Shown here piece by piece: positions 13,085 through 20,404 of a stretch of 26,792 nt of DNA. The stretch is from a virus. Made by a program: the position numbers and the translations under genes. Every line of letters begins with the position of its first letter. The first letter of the stretch is position 1. The notes beneath the pieces were generated by a model that had not been told where the DNA came from, did not search any database, and worked only from the letters and a program-made list of their open reading frames with translations. The DNA is taken from positions 1-26,792 of the IMG/VR virus record IMGVR_UViG_3300009182_000277, one strand, 5' to 3'.

Positions 13085-13700
13085 TCTTCATCTCCCTGCC
13101 AGTAGGTTCTTCTTCTGGGCCTGCGCTACTTGGGAAAATTGGAGCTTCGCCGCCTGCTTCTTCGCCAGGAACAGCAACTGGCAATGCATCACCTGGGCTT
13201 GTTAAACCAGTAATAGCAGAGTCAAGTGTATCTTTTGTTTGCATCAACATGTTGATTGCTTCTTCCAACGCTGTTTTAACAGTCTGTGCATACTGTTCGC
13301 CAGCGCCATCGCCAAAGCGAGCTTTGATTTGGTCAACCAATGTGATCATATCACTGCCTAACATATCAGCTACATCTTCAATCATGCCTTGGAAGTCTTT
13401 GTTCATTGCACGGGCAGCAATTACAACTTCTGCTTGATCAAGATCTGCGTCATCTAATTCAGCTTCAAAAAGAACTGGGTCTACATTTGCCATTTCTTCA
13501 TAAACTTCACGCTGTAAAATTGCACGAGTATAAGCTGCGCCACCTTTACTTGATAAAGTATCAATTTCTTGTTTTACACGCTCTAGCTGTTCACGTAGCA
13601 TGCGGCCGCCCAATGGCTGTACCGCAATGCTTTCTTTACGTAATGCATGGCGAGCTGCTTGTCCCGGTGTTTGTGTTATTGTTATATCATTAAATTTCAT
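13071..13700 (-). CDS. acidic structural-type protein, late
   Basis: 209 aa, acidic and almost wholly helical: coiled-coil-like residues 30-60 (GRMLREQLERVKQEIDTLSS), a long acidic helical middle (about 70-165), and a Pro/Gly/Glu-rich disordered tail (about 170-205). It begins MKFNDITIT, similar to other MKI/F-starting late genes here. A late box CTAAATA (13724-13718) and GGAG site precede the ATG, so it is expressed late with a short leader. Composition suits a head-core, scaffold or packaged protein; no homologue is recognised. Confidence 0.7.
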   Translation of the reverse strand: MKFNDITITQTPGQAARHALRKESIAVQPLGGRMLREQLERVKQEIDTLSSKGGAAYTRAILQREVYEEMANVDPVLFEAELDDADLDQAEVVIAARAMNKDFQGMIEDVADMLGSDMITLVDQIKARFGDGAGEQYAQTVKTALEEAINMLMQTKDTLDSAITGLTSPGDALPVAVPGEEAGGEAPIFPSSAGPEEEPTGREMKSDIA

Positions 13701-13717
13701 AATGGTCTCCGATACTT

Positions 13718-13724
13718 TATTTAG
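13718..13724 (-). promoter_or_regulatory. late promoter box
   Basis: Minus strand CTAAATA, 17 bases before the ATG at 13700, with GGAG between. The box contains the TAA stop codon of the upstream basic-protein gene. The expected start near 13712 leaves a leader of about 12 bases. Confidence 0.6.
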
Positions 13725-13996
13725 TGTTTTGGCTTGTTCATTTTGTTCATTTTAGCCATACGTTTACTGAGCTGGTTGAACTTTTTGGTTCTACGAGCTC
13801 TAGCAATAAGTCTCTTTTTGAATTTGTTTTTTAAGCGTTTAAATCTAATGCTTCTTTTGATGTCAATTCGCTTGCTACAAGTACTGGCTGAGCTAACTAC
13901 TCTACCCTTTTTGCGGCCAACTGTGCAGCGAACTTTGCGTTTGATTCGTTTACCACTACGGCCCCATACTATTTTAGCTTCAACAACTATTTGCAT
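13721..13996 (-). CDS. very basic protein, possibly packaged with DNA
   Basis: 91 aa with 35 Lys/Arg and only 2 acidic residues. Two Cys (C24 and C40 in RCTVGRKKG and STCSKRID) are followed by a Lys/Arg-rich helical tail (KRLKNKFKKRLIARARRTKK). Such charge is typical of DNA-condensing or packaged proteins. It sits in the late block between the XhlA-like gene (2-base gap) and the acidic protein, so a virion internal protein or prohead core role is likely. T4 itself has basic internal proteins in its head, but no sequence match is claimed. Confidence 0.75.
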   Translation of the reverse strand: MQIVVEAKIVWGRSGKRIKRKVRCTVGRKKGRVVSSASTCSKRIDIKRSIRFKRLKNKFKKRLIARARRTKKFNQLSKRMAKMNKMNKPKH

Positions 13997-13997
13997 A

Positions 13998-14294
13998 TTA
14001 TTTTGGTAAGTGTGTAATCACATAACCCAACATTGCCAATAAACCTACAATTACTGTTGCAGTGGCCGAGACCATAATTTTGAATTTTTCATCTTTGGCA
14101 CTGCTTAACATGTTTTTAATTTCGCTCATGTTCTTAGAATTATCTGATTTAAAGGCTGAAAAATCATTGTGGATGCGATCCAAGGCGTCTTCTATTGATC
14201 CTATTTTTTCTTCTAAACGCTTATAGCGTTCTGCACACAGCTCAACGTGTAATTCTAAGCTGGTTTGTTCTGTAATTGGTTTTTCGCTTGACAT
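13998..14294 (-). CDS. XhlA-like protein: coiled coil plus C-terminal membrane helix
   Basis: 98 aa. A charged coiled coil (about residues 20-68; YKRLEEKIGSIEDALDRIHN) is followed by one strong transmembrane segment (about 73-93: IMVSATATVIVGLLAMLGYV) and a short C-terminal tail. This is the layout of haemolysin XhlA / phage lysis-accessory proteins, and similar proteins occur in cyanophages. It may help lysis or anchor to the inner membrane; no experiment is implied. A late box lies 110 bases upstream (14411-14405); the intervening leader has no clear gene. The ribosome-binding site is weak (GGGATAG). Confidence 0.75.
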   Translation of the reverse strand: MSSEKPITEQTSLELHVELCAERYKRLEEKIGSIEDALDRIHNDFSAFKSDNSKNMSEIKNMLSSAKDEKFKIMVSATATVIVGLLAMLGYVITHLPK

Positions 14295-14404
14295 CTATAA
14301 CTATCCCACGGTAAAGTTACCCGCATGGCTCTTGCCTAGTAGGTAATATTTTAGTTAAATTGTGAGCCTGGATGAGTTGTGCAAAGCGGTTGTTTATATA
14401 GATA

Positions 14405-14411
14405 TATTTAG
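14405..14411 (-). promoter_or_regulatory. late promoter box
   Basis: Minus strand GCTAAATA (CTAAATA 14411-14405), 6 bases past the stop of the upstream gene. It would give the XhlA-like gene a leader of about 105 bases, unusually long for this window. The leader contains a short inverted repeat (GGTAACTTTACC, 14321-14310 region). Confidence 0.55.
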
Positions 14412-14416
14412 CACAA

Positions 14417-14845
14417 TTAGAAAGAATCGTGGCGTATGTAAAACGTATTTGCGTCGGGTCCGCTTGTCATTAACCTACCATCTAATACGGCTGTTTCTGA
14501 TAATCCTGTGATTGCAACATGTCCAGTGGTATCAGTGGCCAATGTTTCTTCTGTCATTTGACCAATACGTTCAGCAATCCATTTTAAGCACCAAACACGC
14601 TGTGTACCAGTGATATTTTCCCCAAATAAACTGTCATTGACATTTTGTTGATCTATACAATCTACGCCTGCCAGCAAGGGTTGACCACGGCTGGCAATAA
14701 TATTCATCAGTGTGGCAAGATTGCTACGACTTTCATTTGTTGATGGGCCAATATCATATAGTGTCCAGGCCGTAAAAAATTCTGGGTCAGCACCCATGTG
14801 TGCCCCGGGAATCATCCAGGATTTTTTATCTTCTCTTTTTTCCAT
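14417..14845 (-). CDS. hypothetical protein, late-gene block
   Basis: 142 aa. It begins MEKREDKKSWMIPGAHMGAD and contains TAWTLYDIGPSTNESR, a pattern of alternating strands and short helices. The C-terminal part (about 100-142) is beta-rich (GHVAITGLSETAVLDGRLMT). No transmembrane segment or cysteine cluster. It abuts the gene above it (14846). The position among late genes suggests a virion or tail component; not recognised. Confidence 0.68.
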   Translation of the reverse strand: MEKREDKKSWMIPGAHMGADPEFFTAWTLYDIGPSTNESRSNLATLMNIIASRGQPLLAGVDCIDQQNVNDSLFGENITGTQRVWCLKWIAERIGQMTEETLATDTTGHVAITGLSETAVLDGRLMTSGPDANTFYIRHDSF

Positions 14846-15622
14846 TTATCTTAGTGTAGCAATGGCGCGGCCTAATGCATACCCTGCCAGGCCTGCAGCA
14901 CCAACCTTGGCAACACTCTTTAAGAAACTATCGCTTGATCTTGATCCAGCAATAGCACCTGCTCCAAGAGCTGCCAATTCAGCATTTGCTACTCCAGTTA
15001 CTTCGTATCCTTTGTTTCTACTCAATGCATCCAACACCGGTAGCAATTCGCTACGCTTGCCTCTTAAACGATAATACTGTAATAGTCGAGTCACACATAA
15101 CTCGCGTTGATGAGTAGACAAGTTTTCCCAGTCAGTGATCAATCTACGCAGGCTCTTATAGTTGCTGATGTCAATGTTCATTTGACCTTCTAAACGATAC
15201 ATGATTCTGATCGCTGTCACTCTATCTAGTGTTCCATTGGCAATACCACTTAAGAACTGTTTTACTAATTTAGCATTGGTACGAAGTTGTTTTGCTAATA
15301 CTAAATTCTGATCATGTGCTTTAAGCTGTTGAGCTGTGCCGCCCACCGGATTTAACATAATATGTAAACCTTGATATAGGTCAGTGCCACTTACTCGTGG
15401 AGATGTAAAATTACCAAACATCAATGTACGCTGTGCATAGTCTTTGGCAAATGGTGCTGTTTCAAATTCTTTACTCAACATGTAAAGTGTTAACATGTTT
15501 AAGAATACACTATCAACAGCATCACGTAATGTAAGTTGACCCAAGTAAGTGTTACGAAACATCTTGCTTTCGTTGCAGTTTTCTTTAATAAAGCTAAAGC
15601 TGTTGTCTTGAATATCTTCCAC
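14846..15622 (-). CDS. hypothetical protein with glycine-rich hydrophobic C-terminus
   Basis: 258 aa, helical, Leu- and Arg-rich (RIMYRLEGQMNIDISNYKSL). The last 50 residues contain two Ala/Gly-rich hydrophobic segments (about 208-223 and 238-255: VAKVGAAGLAGYALGRAIAT) that could insert into a membrane or pack tightly. The start codon is GTG, one base after the upstream stop, so it depends on coupling; an internal ATG at residue 21 (15562) is an alternative. Unknown function; head- or DNA-ejection-associated would fit the neighbours. Confidence 0.68.
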   Translation of the reverse strand: MEDIQDNSFSFIKENCNESKMFRNTYLGQLTLRDAVDSVFLNMLTLYMLSKEFETAPFAKDYAQRTLMFGNFTSPRVSGTDLYQGLHIMLNPVGGTAQQLKAHDQNLVLAKQLRTNAKLVKQFLSGIANGTLDRVTAIRIMYRLEGQMNIDISNYKSLRRLITDWENLSTHQRELCVTRLLQYYRLRGKRSELLPVLDALSRNKGYEVTGVANAELAALGAGAIAGSRSSDSFLKSVAKVGAAGLAGYALGRAIATLR

Positions 15623-15623
15623 T

Positions 15624-16808
15624 TTACTTGTCCTTCATAAACACAGGACGATTAACTAATTTAATCTTACCATGTGGTGTAGCAGATACAAAGCCTTCAT
15701 GGCCAGTACTTGTTTGAACGCTGCTTGTATCTGTACCAACTGCCTTATCAAGTTGGTCTTTAATCTTATGCTTGATAACAGTAATGCCAGCCACAATGTC
15801 CCAGGCTGTTTGGAATGCTTTTTTAAATTGATTAATGTGAGCTTCTACGTTTGCTTGTTTGTTTGGTGTTAAACCGCTTGTGCCCTTAAGCCAGGACATG
15901 AACTCATTGGCCACTGCTTTGCCGTTTGTAATTTCTTGTCCACCGCGAGCTTTAAAATTAATAAAGCTCTTGAAAACGTCTGGTAAGTTTGAAATTTTCA
16001 ATGTGCCAATTGTAAAAGGATCCATCATGTCATCAATCTGTGCAGCGGCTGGACTATTGATAAGTGCCTGTACTCGTTTAATGTCTGCGTCTGGCAGCTT
16101 AACAACTGTTTCTTGTGTTAAGTTTGTTGATGGTCCAAACACAACCAATCCTGGCACTGTTTTGATACCAACAGAATCTGGTGTAACGGGAGTTGGTTCG
16201 GCACTGGCCGATGCAGCTTCGTCTGCTGATTCATACATACCGTGTACTGCAATACCAGCACGGCTGCGAACAATCTTCTTACCAATTTCACTATTCTTGT
16301 CAATATGGTATTCAATTTTGTTAGGACTGAAGTTTACATTTGAATCATCAATGGTCAAATCTTGTGCCTTCATCCATAGCATGTCACCTTGGAACATTTT
16401 GCCTGCTGTCTTGGTAGGAGTAGCACGTTTTAACAAATCATACATGCCGCCAAAGTGTGCAGCATATTCAGCACGGCCTGGACTATCTGGCTTGCGATTA
16501 TAAATCATTGCAGACACTTCTTCGGCGCTGGTTGGGCGGCCATCATATTTCTTGGCGCCAATACCTGCTTTGTCAGTTACAATAAATGTAGCTTTGTCTA
16601 ACCAACCAAAGATAACTGCTGGGCTACCATCCCATTTGATTGTTGTAGTTTCGTGGTGTGATTCAGCAACATGCATTAGTGCAGACAGCGCACGTTGGGC
16701 ACCTTCAATACCATTTTCATCAAACATGATATCTTCTGGATGATCAATGCGAGCCTTGGCTTCTTTTAATACTCGCTTATGATTGGTTGTTACTTCAAAT
16801 ATTTTCAT
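15624..16808 (-). CDS. ligase-like nucleotidyltransferase (KxDG family)
   Basis: 394 aa. Motifs of the covalent nucleotidyltransferase superfamily are in order: motif I K58-W-D-G61 (TTIKWDGSPAVIFG), motif III FQGD at 139-142 (KMFQGDMLW), motif IV EGFV at 371-374 and motif V KIKLV at 381-385. This is the layout of ATP-dependent DNA or RNA ligases. Compared with T4 ligases it has an unusual spacer of about 230 residues between motifs III and IV, part of it low-complexity (198-215, A/S/P-rich). It may seal RNA or DNA; I recall this family in T4-like phages as uncharacterised. Oddly, it lies in the late structural block and begins MKIFEV like its neighbours. It overlaps the upstream gene by ATGA. 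Confidence 0.72.
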   Translation of the reverse strand: MKIFEVTTNHKRVLKEAKARIDHPEDIMFDENGIEGAQRALSALMHVAESHHETTTIKWDGSPAVIFGWLDKATFIVTDKAGIGAKKYDGRPTSAEEVSAMIYNRKPDSPGRAEYAAHFGGMYDLLKRATPTKTAGKMFQGDMLWMKAQDLTIDDSNVNFSPNKIEYHIDKNSEIGKKIVRSRAGIAVHGMYESADEAASASAEPTPVTPDSVGIKTVPGLVVFGPSTNLTQETVVKLPDADIKRVQALINSPAAAQIDDMMDPFTIGTLKISNLPDVFKSFINFKARGGQEITNGKAVANEFMSWLKGTSGLTPNKQANVEAHINQFKKAFQTAWDIVAGITVIKHKIKDQLDKAVGTDTSSVQTSTGHEGFVSATPHGKIKLVNRPVFMKDK

Positions 16809-17995
16809 GCTACTGGATTTGCTTTATCATAATTGGCTCGTGCCGTGTCATAAATTTGTTTCATCTCAGGTCCTGACAGGCCAGGATTTGATGCCAATGC
16901 ACGTTTAACTGCCTCTTCACCTGCGGTGTGAGAATCTTCTAATGCTTTGAACTCTGGTTTATTTTCTGCTTGAGCATCAGCAGCCGGAGTTGCATTAAAG
17001 TTCATGCGATCAATTGCGTCATACACTGTCTTTGCCCATTGTTTATAAATGTCAAATGACTTAGCTCTTGGTGGTTGATCTGTTACTGCAATTTTTAACC
17101 AAGCACCAAATTGAGCTTGAATCAATCTTTCAACTTTGGCAACTACTTGGCTAACCGCGGCTTGATCAACGTTGTCATGTGATGATAATAATCTTGCCAG
17201 TGCCGCTGGATTAACCAACTGTGGCACATTGGCCATTATAGCTTGCATTTCTTCTGTGCTGATATTCAAATAACGTTTTTGAATACCAGTGGTACCTGTC
17301 AGCATGTTAATGGTAACAAGTTCTTCTAAGTTGTCTGCCAACTGTTCGTTGGGATTCAATGATTTTAAGTCTGGGCTATTTTGTAAAAATAAAACTTTAT
17401 TAAGTGCTACACTGGCTGTCTTAAATTCTTCTAATGCGTTTTCGTCAACTTCAACATTTTCACTATCTTCGGCTTGAGTCTGAAGGAAGACAATTGTTGC
17501 AGCAACGATCAATGATATAATTTTAACTGCCTGCGCTACTTCTACTCCAATGTTGGCTGTACCTGTTCCGCTTAATATTGCATCAAAAATCAGTTTTACT
17601 TCATTGTTGGCGCCAGCATTGCTTGTAAGCACAAGACGTTCAATATCAGCACGATTGGATTTGATTGTTTGAGCAATAACAGTTCCATCTACGCTGATGT
17701 TATCACTTGCTGAAATTTTAGATGCAGCACTCAATGCCTGCTGATATATCATTTTTACTGGCAACGGTGATGTGCCGTTTTTAATCAAATCAAGTTGATT
17801 ACCAACACGTTGCATAATACGTGGTGTTGTTGCATTTGCAATTGCATCTGCAAACTTCTGTAAAGCAGCATCCTGGCCGCGTAAGGCACGAACGACACCA
17901 GTTGGGCCGTCTCCGCCGGCCATTGTTTTAACTTTAGAAATAAAGTTATCCAAAAATCCTTCGTCTAGCTGTCTGCTTAAATCATTAATTTTCAC
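16805..17995 (-). CDS. hypothetical structural-type protein, late
   Basis: 396 aa from a GTG start (VKINDLSRQLDEGFLDNFIS). Mostly helical, with one hydrophobic segment (about 155-175: VAQAVKIISLIVAATIVFLQ) that could be a membrane helix. The N-terminal peptide ends LDE-G, which resembles the LxE sites cut by the T4 prohead protease; this is only a resemblance. Start and stop overlap neighbours by 4 bases on both sides (GTGA and ATGA). Not recognised; head-internal or ejected protein is a guess. Confidence 0.7.
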   Translation of the reverse strand: MKINDLSRQLDEGFLDNFISKVKTMAGGDGPTGVVRALRGQDAALQKFADAIANATTPRIMQRVGNQLDLIKNGTSPLPVKMIYQQALSAASKISASDNISVDGTVIAQTIKSNRADIERLVLTSNAGANNEVKLIFDAILSGTGTANIGVEVAQAVKIISLIVAATIVFLQTQAEDSENVEVDENALEEFKTASVALNKVLFLQNSPDLKSLNPNEQLADNLEELVTINMLTGTTGIQKRYLNISTEEMQAIMANVPQLVNPAALARLLSSHDNVDQAAVSQVVAKVERLIQAQFGAWLKIAVTDQPPRAKSFDIYKQWAKTVYDAIDRMNFNATPAADAQAENKPEFKALEDSHTAGEEAVKRALASNPGLSGPEMKQIYDTARANYDKANPVA

Positions 17996-18243
17996 TGCTC
18001 ATTTTCCTTTATTGAACGGACACCCCTGGTAAACTTTGCCGGGTCTCCGTTTTTAATGGCTAGTTGCAGTCTACGTACTAGCTCTTCTGCTTGATGCGGA
18101 GGATAGTTAGTTTGTATAATTTCAACCAGATTAATAACGCGGGCAATAGCCTGTGTTGCTAGTCCTTCAACATGCAAGTGCTTGTCTTGCTTGGGAACTA
18201 AGCCTGTAATTTCTTCTAAGATGCTACGAGTTTGTTTACGCAT
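17992..18243 (-). CDS. small helical hypothetical protein
   Basis: 83 aa, all-helical, basic at the N-terminus (MRKQTRSILEEITGLVPKQD) with regular hydrophobic spacing (TQAIARVINLVEIIQTN). This type recurs in T4-like cyanophages without function. It is the first gene of the late block reading down to 12399. The late box ends 8 bases before the ATG, so its mRNA is nearly leaderless. Its 3' end overlaps the next gene's GTG by 4 bases. Confidence 0.7.
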   Translation of the reverse strand: MRKQTRSILEEITGLVPKQDKHLHVEGLATQAIARVINLVEIIQTNYPPHQAEELVRRLQLAIKNGDPAKFTRGVRSIKENEQ

Positions 18244-18251
18244 GATTAATA

Positions 18252-18265
18252 TATTTAGCTAAATA
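18252..18265. promoter_or_regulatory. palindromic divergent pair of late promoter boxes
   Basis: A perfect 14-base palindrome TATTTAGCTAAATA holds a CTAAATA box on each strand: plus 18259-18265 for the 146-aa gene at 18288 (leader about 17 bases with AGGAGA), and minus 18258-18252 for the gene at 18243. The two boxes are back to back with no bases between. Confidence 0.72.
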
Positions 18266-18287
18266 AAGTTAATAGGAGACTCTGAAA

Positions 18288-18728
18288 ATGCAACTTTCAC
18301 CCAGCGCACAAGATCTAAGAAACTTGGCAAATCGTTTACAACAATTAAGCGAGTACGATACCAGTACCGATACGCACGAACCTGACCATGAAATTACAGA
18401 TAGCGAACTAAGTCGCTTAAAAATTGCACTACGCCCATTGGTCGGCAGTGACATGCAAAGCCGTTTTATGCAGGTTTTGAACAAAATGGTAAGCGGACAG
18501 CCTGTGACTTTTGCTGAATCTAAAATGATTACATCTGCTTTTATTAGCATGGCTGACATTATTGCTTCAGACAGTTCATTGATTTCCCGTTTACGCAATG
18601 ATATTAGAGATTACAACGATGAAAAAGGTGGTGACAATTCAGAAGGCGACGAATACAACCCAGCTATTGGACCTGACGATTTTGAAGAGCCAGAAGAACT
18701 GCCAAAAGACGATCGCGAATTTAAGTAA
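18288..18728 (+). CDS. acidic hypothetical protein, plus strand, late
   Basis: 146 aa, one of only two convincing plus-strand genes. Helical first 110 residues (QDLRNLANRLQQLSEYD, LKIALRPLVGSDMQSRFMQV) and a strongly acidic, disordered tail (about 115-146: EGDEYNPAIGPDDFEEPEEL). AGGAGA lies 9 bases before the ATG and the plus-strand half of the palindromic late box lies 22 bases upstream. Its TAA abuts directly the stop of the convergent gp41 gene, leaving no room for a terminator. Structural or assembly role inferred from the promoter; not recognised. Confidence 0.75.
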   Translation: MQLSPSAQDLRNLANRLQQLSEYDTSTDTHEPDHEITDSELSRLKIALRPLVGSDMQSRFMQVLNKMVSGQPVTFAESKMITSAFISMADIIASDSSLISRLRNDIRDYNDEKGGDNSEGDEYNPAIGPDDFEEPEELPKDDREFK

Positions 18729-20207
18729 TTAAATTTCACGGCTTACAATAGCCCTTAGTGCATCTCTGTTAGCGTTGCTGGCAACTGGTGCAGTTAAGGG
18801 CTTTGCCTTGGATATGCCAGAATCTGGTTTTTCTAAATCAAAGCCTTCTTTTGCTTGAGGCTTTTCCCATCCGGTAGTAACTGGTCGGTCAGTGACAATT
18901 GGAGTACCCATAGTGTTGCGTTTTAACTTGTCATATACATCACCTGGGCGTGTGGTTAAACTGGCTTGATCACCTTCCATATCGCTAATGCGTAGTGTGT
19001 CTGGATTGAAACTTAAATCAATCTTTTGGCCAACTGCGCCTGAACTACGAGTCTTCATAAACTGTAACTGTACCATACAACGTTCACGCATTGTAGGCGT
19101 AGAGAAAATACCAAATACGTTATCAGCAGTTTGAATTTTACTTAAACCACCAGCAATCATTGAATGGTCAAATTCTACACTTTCAACAGCACTACGATTC
19201 AACTGACTGGCTGTTGCCAACAACAACTGCTCACCAACAACCAAGTTTCGCAATTCTTCCGCTACTAGCTTGTCCTTGACAAACATATCGCTTACACTGA
19301 TTTTTTGACCTGCTGGCATCATCAAGTCCAAGTAGTCAACCAAGATGGCATCTACTTTAATCTTACGCTGTGTTTGGAATTCACGAACCCAGGATAACAA
19401 GTCGTTTGGCGTGACGCCGTTGGTCAACTGTACAATTTGTAGTACACCAGCTTTCTTGCCTGCCATACGTACCTTAAGGTCAACGTCTTCTAGTTTCTTA
19501 AAAACTTCACGAGTAGGAGTATCTGATATCATTGCATCCATACGCATAGCACACAGGCCTTCAGATAGTTCTAATGAAAAGTAAACTGTATTCAATCCTG
19601 TCCTAGCCCAATTTAGTGCTAAGTTTTGTAAGAACAAACTCTTACCTGCACCAGATGCTCCAGCAAAGATGTTCAACTCACCCCTGTTGAACCCACCATA
19701 CAGTTTATCGTCAAGTGACTTCCAACCTGTGCTCAACTGTCCATTATTATCTTTAAGTGCATTGAGTCGACCTGCAGGGTCAGCAAAGTAATCTGTACCA
19801 AATGTCTTTGGTAAGCCAACTTGTACTGCATCCTTAATCAGCTTTTCAACTGCGCCATACTGGCTTTTATCCAACATGTCAGCACTTTGAAGAATAGCCT
19901 TCTCTAACGCTTTGTGTCTTGCAAAGCCTTCAAACTCTGTCAAGAACCAACTGCTGTGTTCAACAGCCTGTGTTTCTAAATTAGAAAGTTCTGTATTTGT
20001 GGTAGCCTTAACTTGTGTTATATCTGGTATGTTACCATGTTCATTTACATAGGTCTTAATAAACTCTGCGGCATTACGCAACCTACGATCAAAGTGTTCG
20101 GGATCCAATACGTTTTGACAACGAGCTGCCAAGTCTCTGTTACTGATTAAAAAGTCCAGAAATAATTTTTGTAACTCATATCCATATTCTTTTACATCAT
20201 CTGCCAT
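18729..20207 (-). CDS. 41: replicative DNA helicase, T4 gp41 type
   Basis: 492 aa DnaB/RecA-fold helicase. The N-terminal domain (1-130) is the primase-interacting helical region. The RecA core has Walker A GASGAGKS (183-190), Walker B ILVDYLDL (288-295), and DnaB-type segments (LELSEGLCAMRMDA; ATASQLNRSA; LQFMKTRSSG with a likely arginine finger). A disordered tail of about 60 residues follows. It unwinds the lagging-strand template 5' to 3' as a hexamer and works with gp61. The TTG immediately upstream of the ATG (20207) is not used as start: ATG overlaps the TGA of the 65-aa gene (TGATG). Order primase, small gene, helicase is that of a T4-like replication operon. Confidence 0.95.
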   Translation of the reverse strand: MADDVKEYGYELQKLFLDFLISNRDLAARCQNVLDPEHFDRRLRNAAEFIKTYVNEHGNIPDITQVKATTNTELSNLETQAVEHSSWFLTEFEGFARHKALEKAILQSADMLDKSQYGAVEKLIKDAVQVGLPKTFGTDYFADPAGRLNALKDNNGQLSTGWKSLDDKLYGGFNRGELNIFAGASGAGKSLFLQNLALNWARTGLNTVYFSLELSEGLCAMRMDAMISDTPTREVFKKLEDVDLKVRMAGKKAGVLQIVQLTNGVTPNDLLSWVREFQTQRKIKVDAILVDYLDLMMPAGQKISVSDMFVKDKLVAEELRNLVVGEQLLLATASQLNRSAVESVEFDHSMIAGGLSKIQTADNVFGIFSTPTMRERCMVQLQFMKTRSSGAVGQKIDLSFNPDTLRISDMEGDQASLTTRPGDVYDKLKRNTMGTPIVTDRPVTTGWEKPQAKEGFDLEKPDSGISKAKPLTAPVASNANRDALRAIVSREI

Positions 20208-20404
20208 CAATTATTCCCCCATCGCAATGCTGTCATTGCAGCATCTTCTTGTTTGTTAAAATTAAACACCATATAGTTCTCTGTTAATTCTGTGTTATAC
20301 TTACCGCCTGGTAATCCGTATTCTTCCACCACCCAGGCGCACACATGATTCCACCATTCGGTTGTATCTTGTCCCAGTTTCCAAGTTAGTTTAACTTTAT
20401 ACAC
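20207..20404 (-). CDS. small hypothetical protein between primase and helicase
   Basis: 65 aa from a GTG start. Trp/Tyr-rich, alpha/beta: WKLGQDTTEWWNHVCAWVVE, EYGLPGGKYNTEL, then a final helix (KQEDAAMTALRWGNN). Such a protein lies beside gp41 or gp61 in several T4-like cyanophages with unknown function. It overlaps the primase gene by 8 bases and the helicase by 1 base, so translation is coupled. It could be a replisome accessory protein; this is inference from location only. Confidence 0.75.
   Translation of the reverse strand: MYKVKLTWKLGQDTTEWWNHVCAWVVEEYGLPGGKYNTELTENYMVFNFNKQEDAAMTALRWGNN

Noticed and set aside
14250-14326. Short ORF starting MRVTLPWDSY in the leader of the XhlA-like gene
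   Set aside because: No ribosome-binding site, overlaps the real start in another frame, and the sequence looks random.
15859-16503. 214-codon plus-strand open frame
   Set aside because: Antisense to the ligase-like gene, whose motifs are clear; no ribosome-binding site or promoter, and composition is that of a mirror frame.
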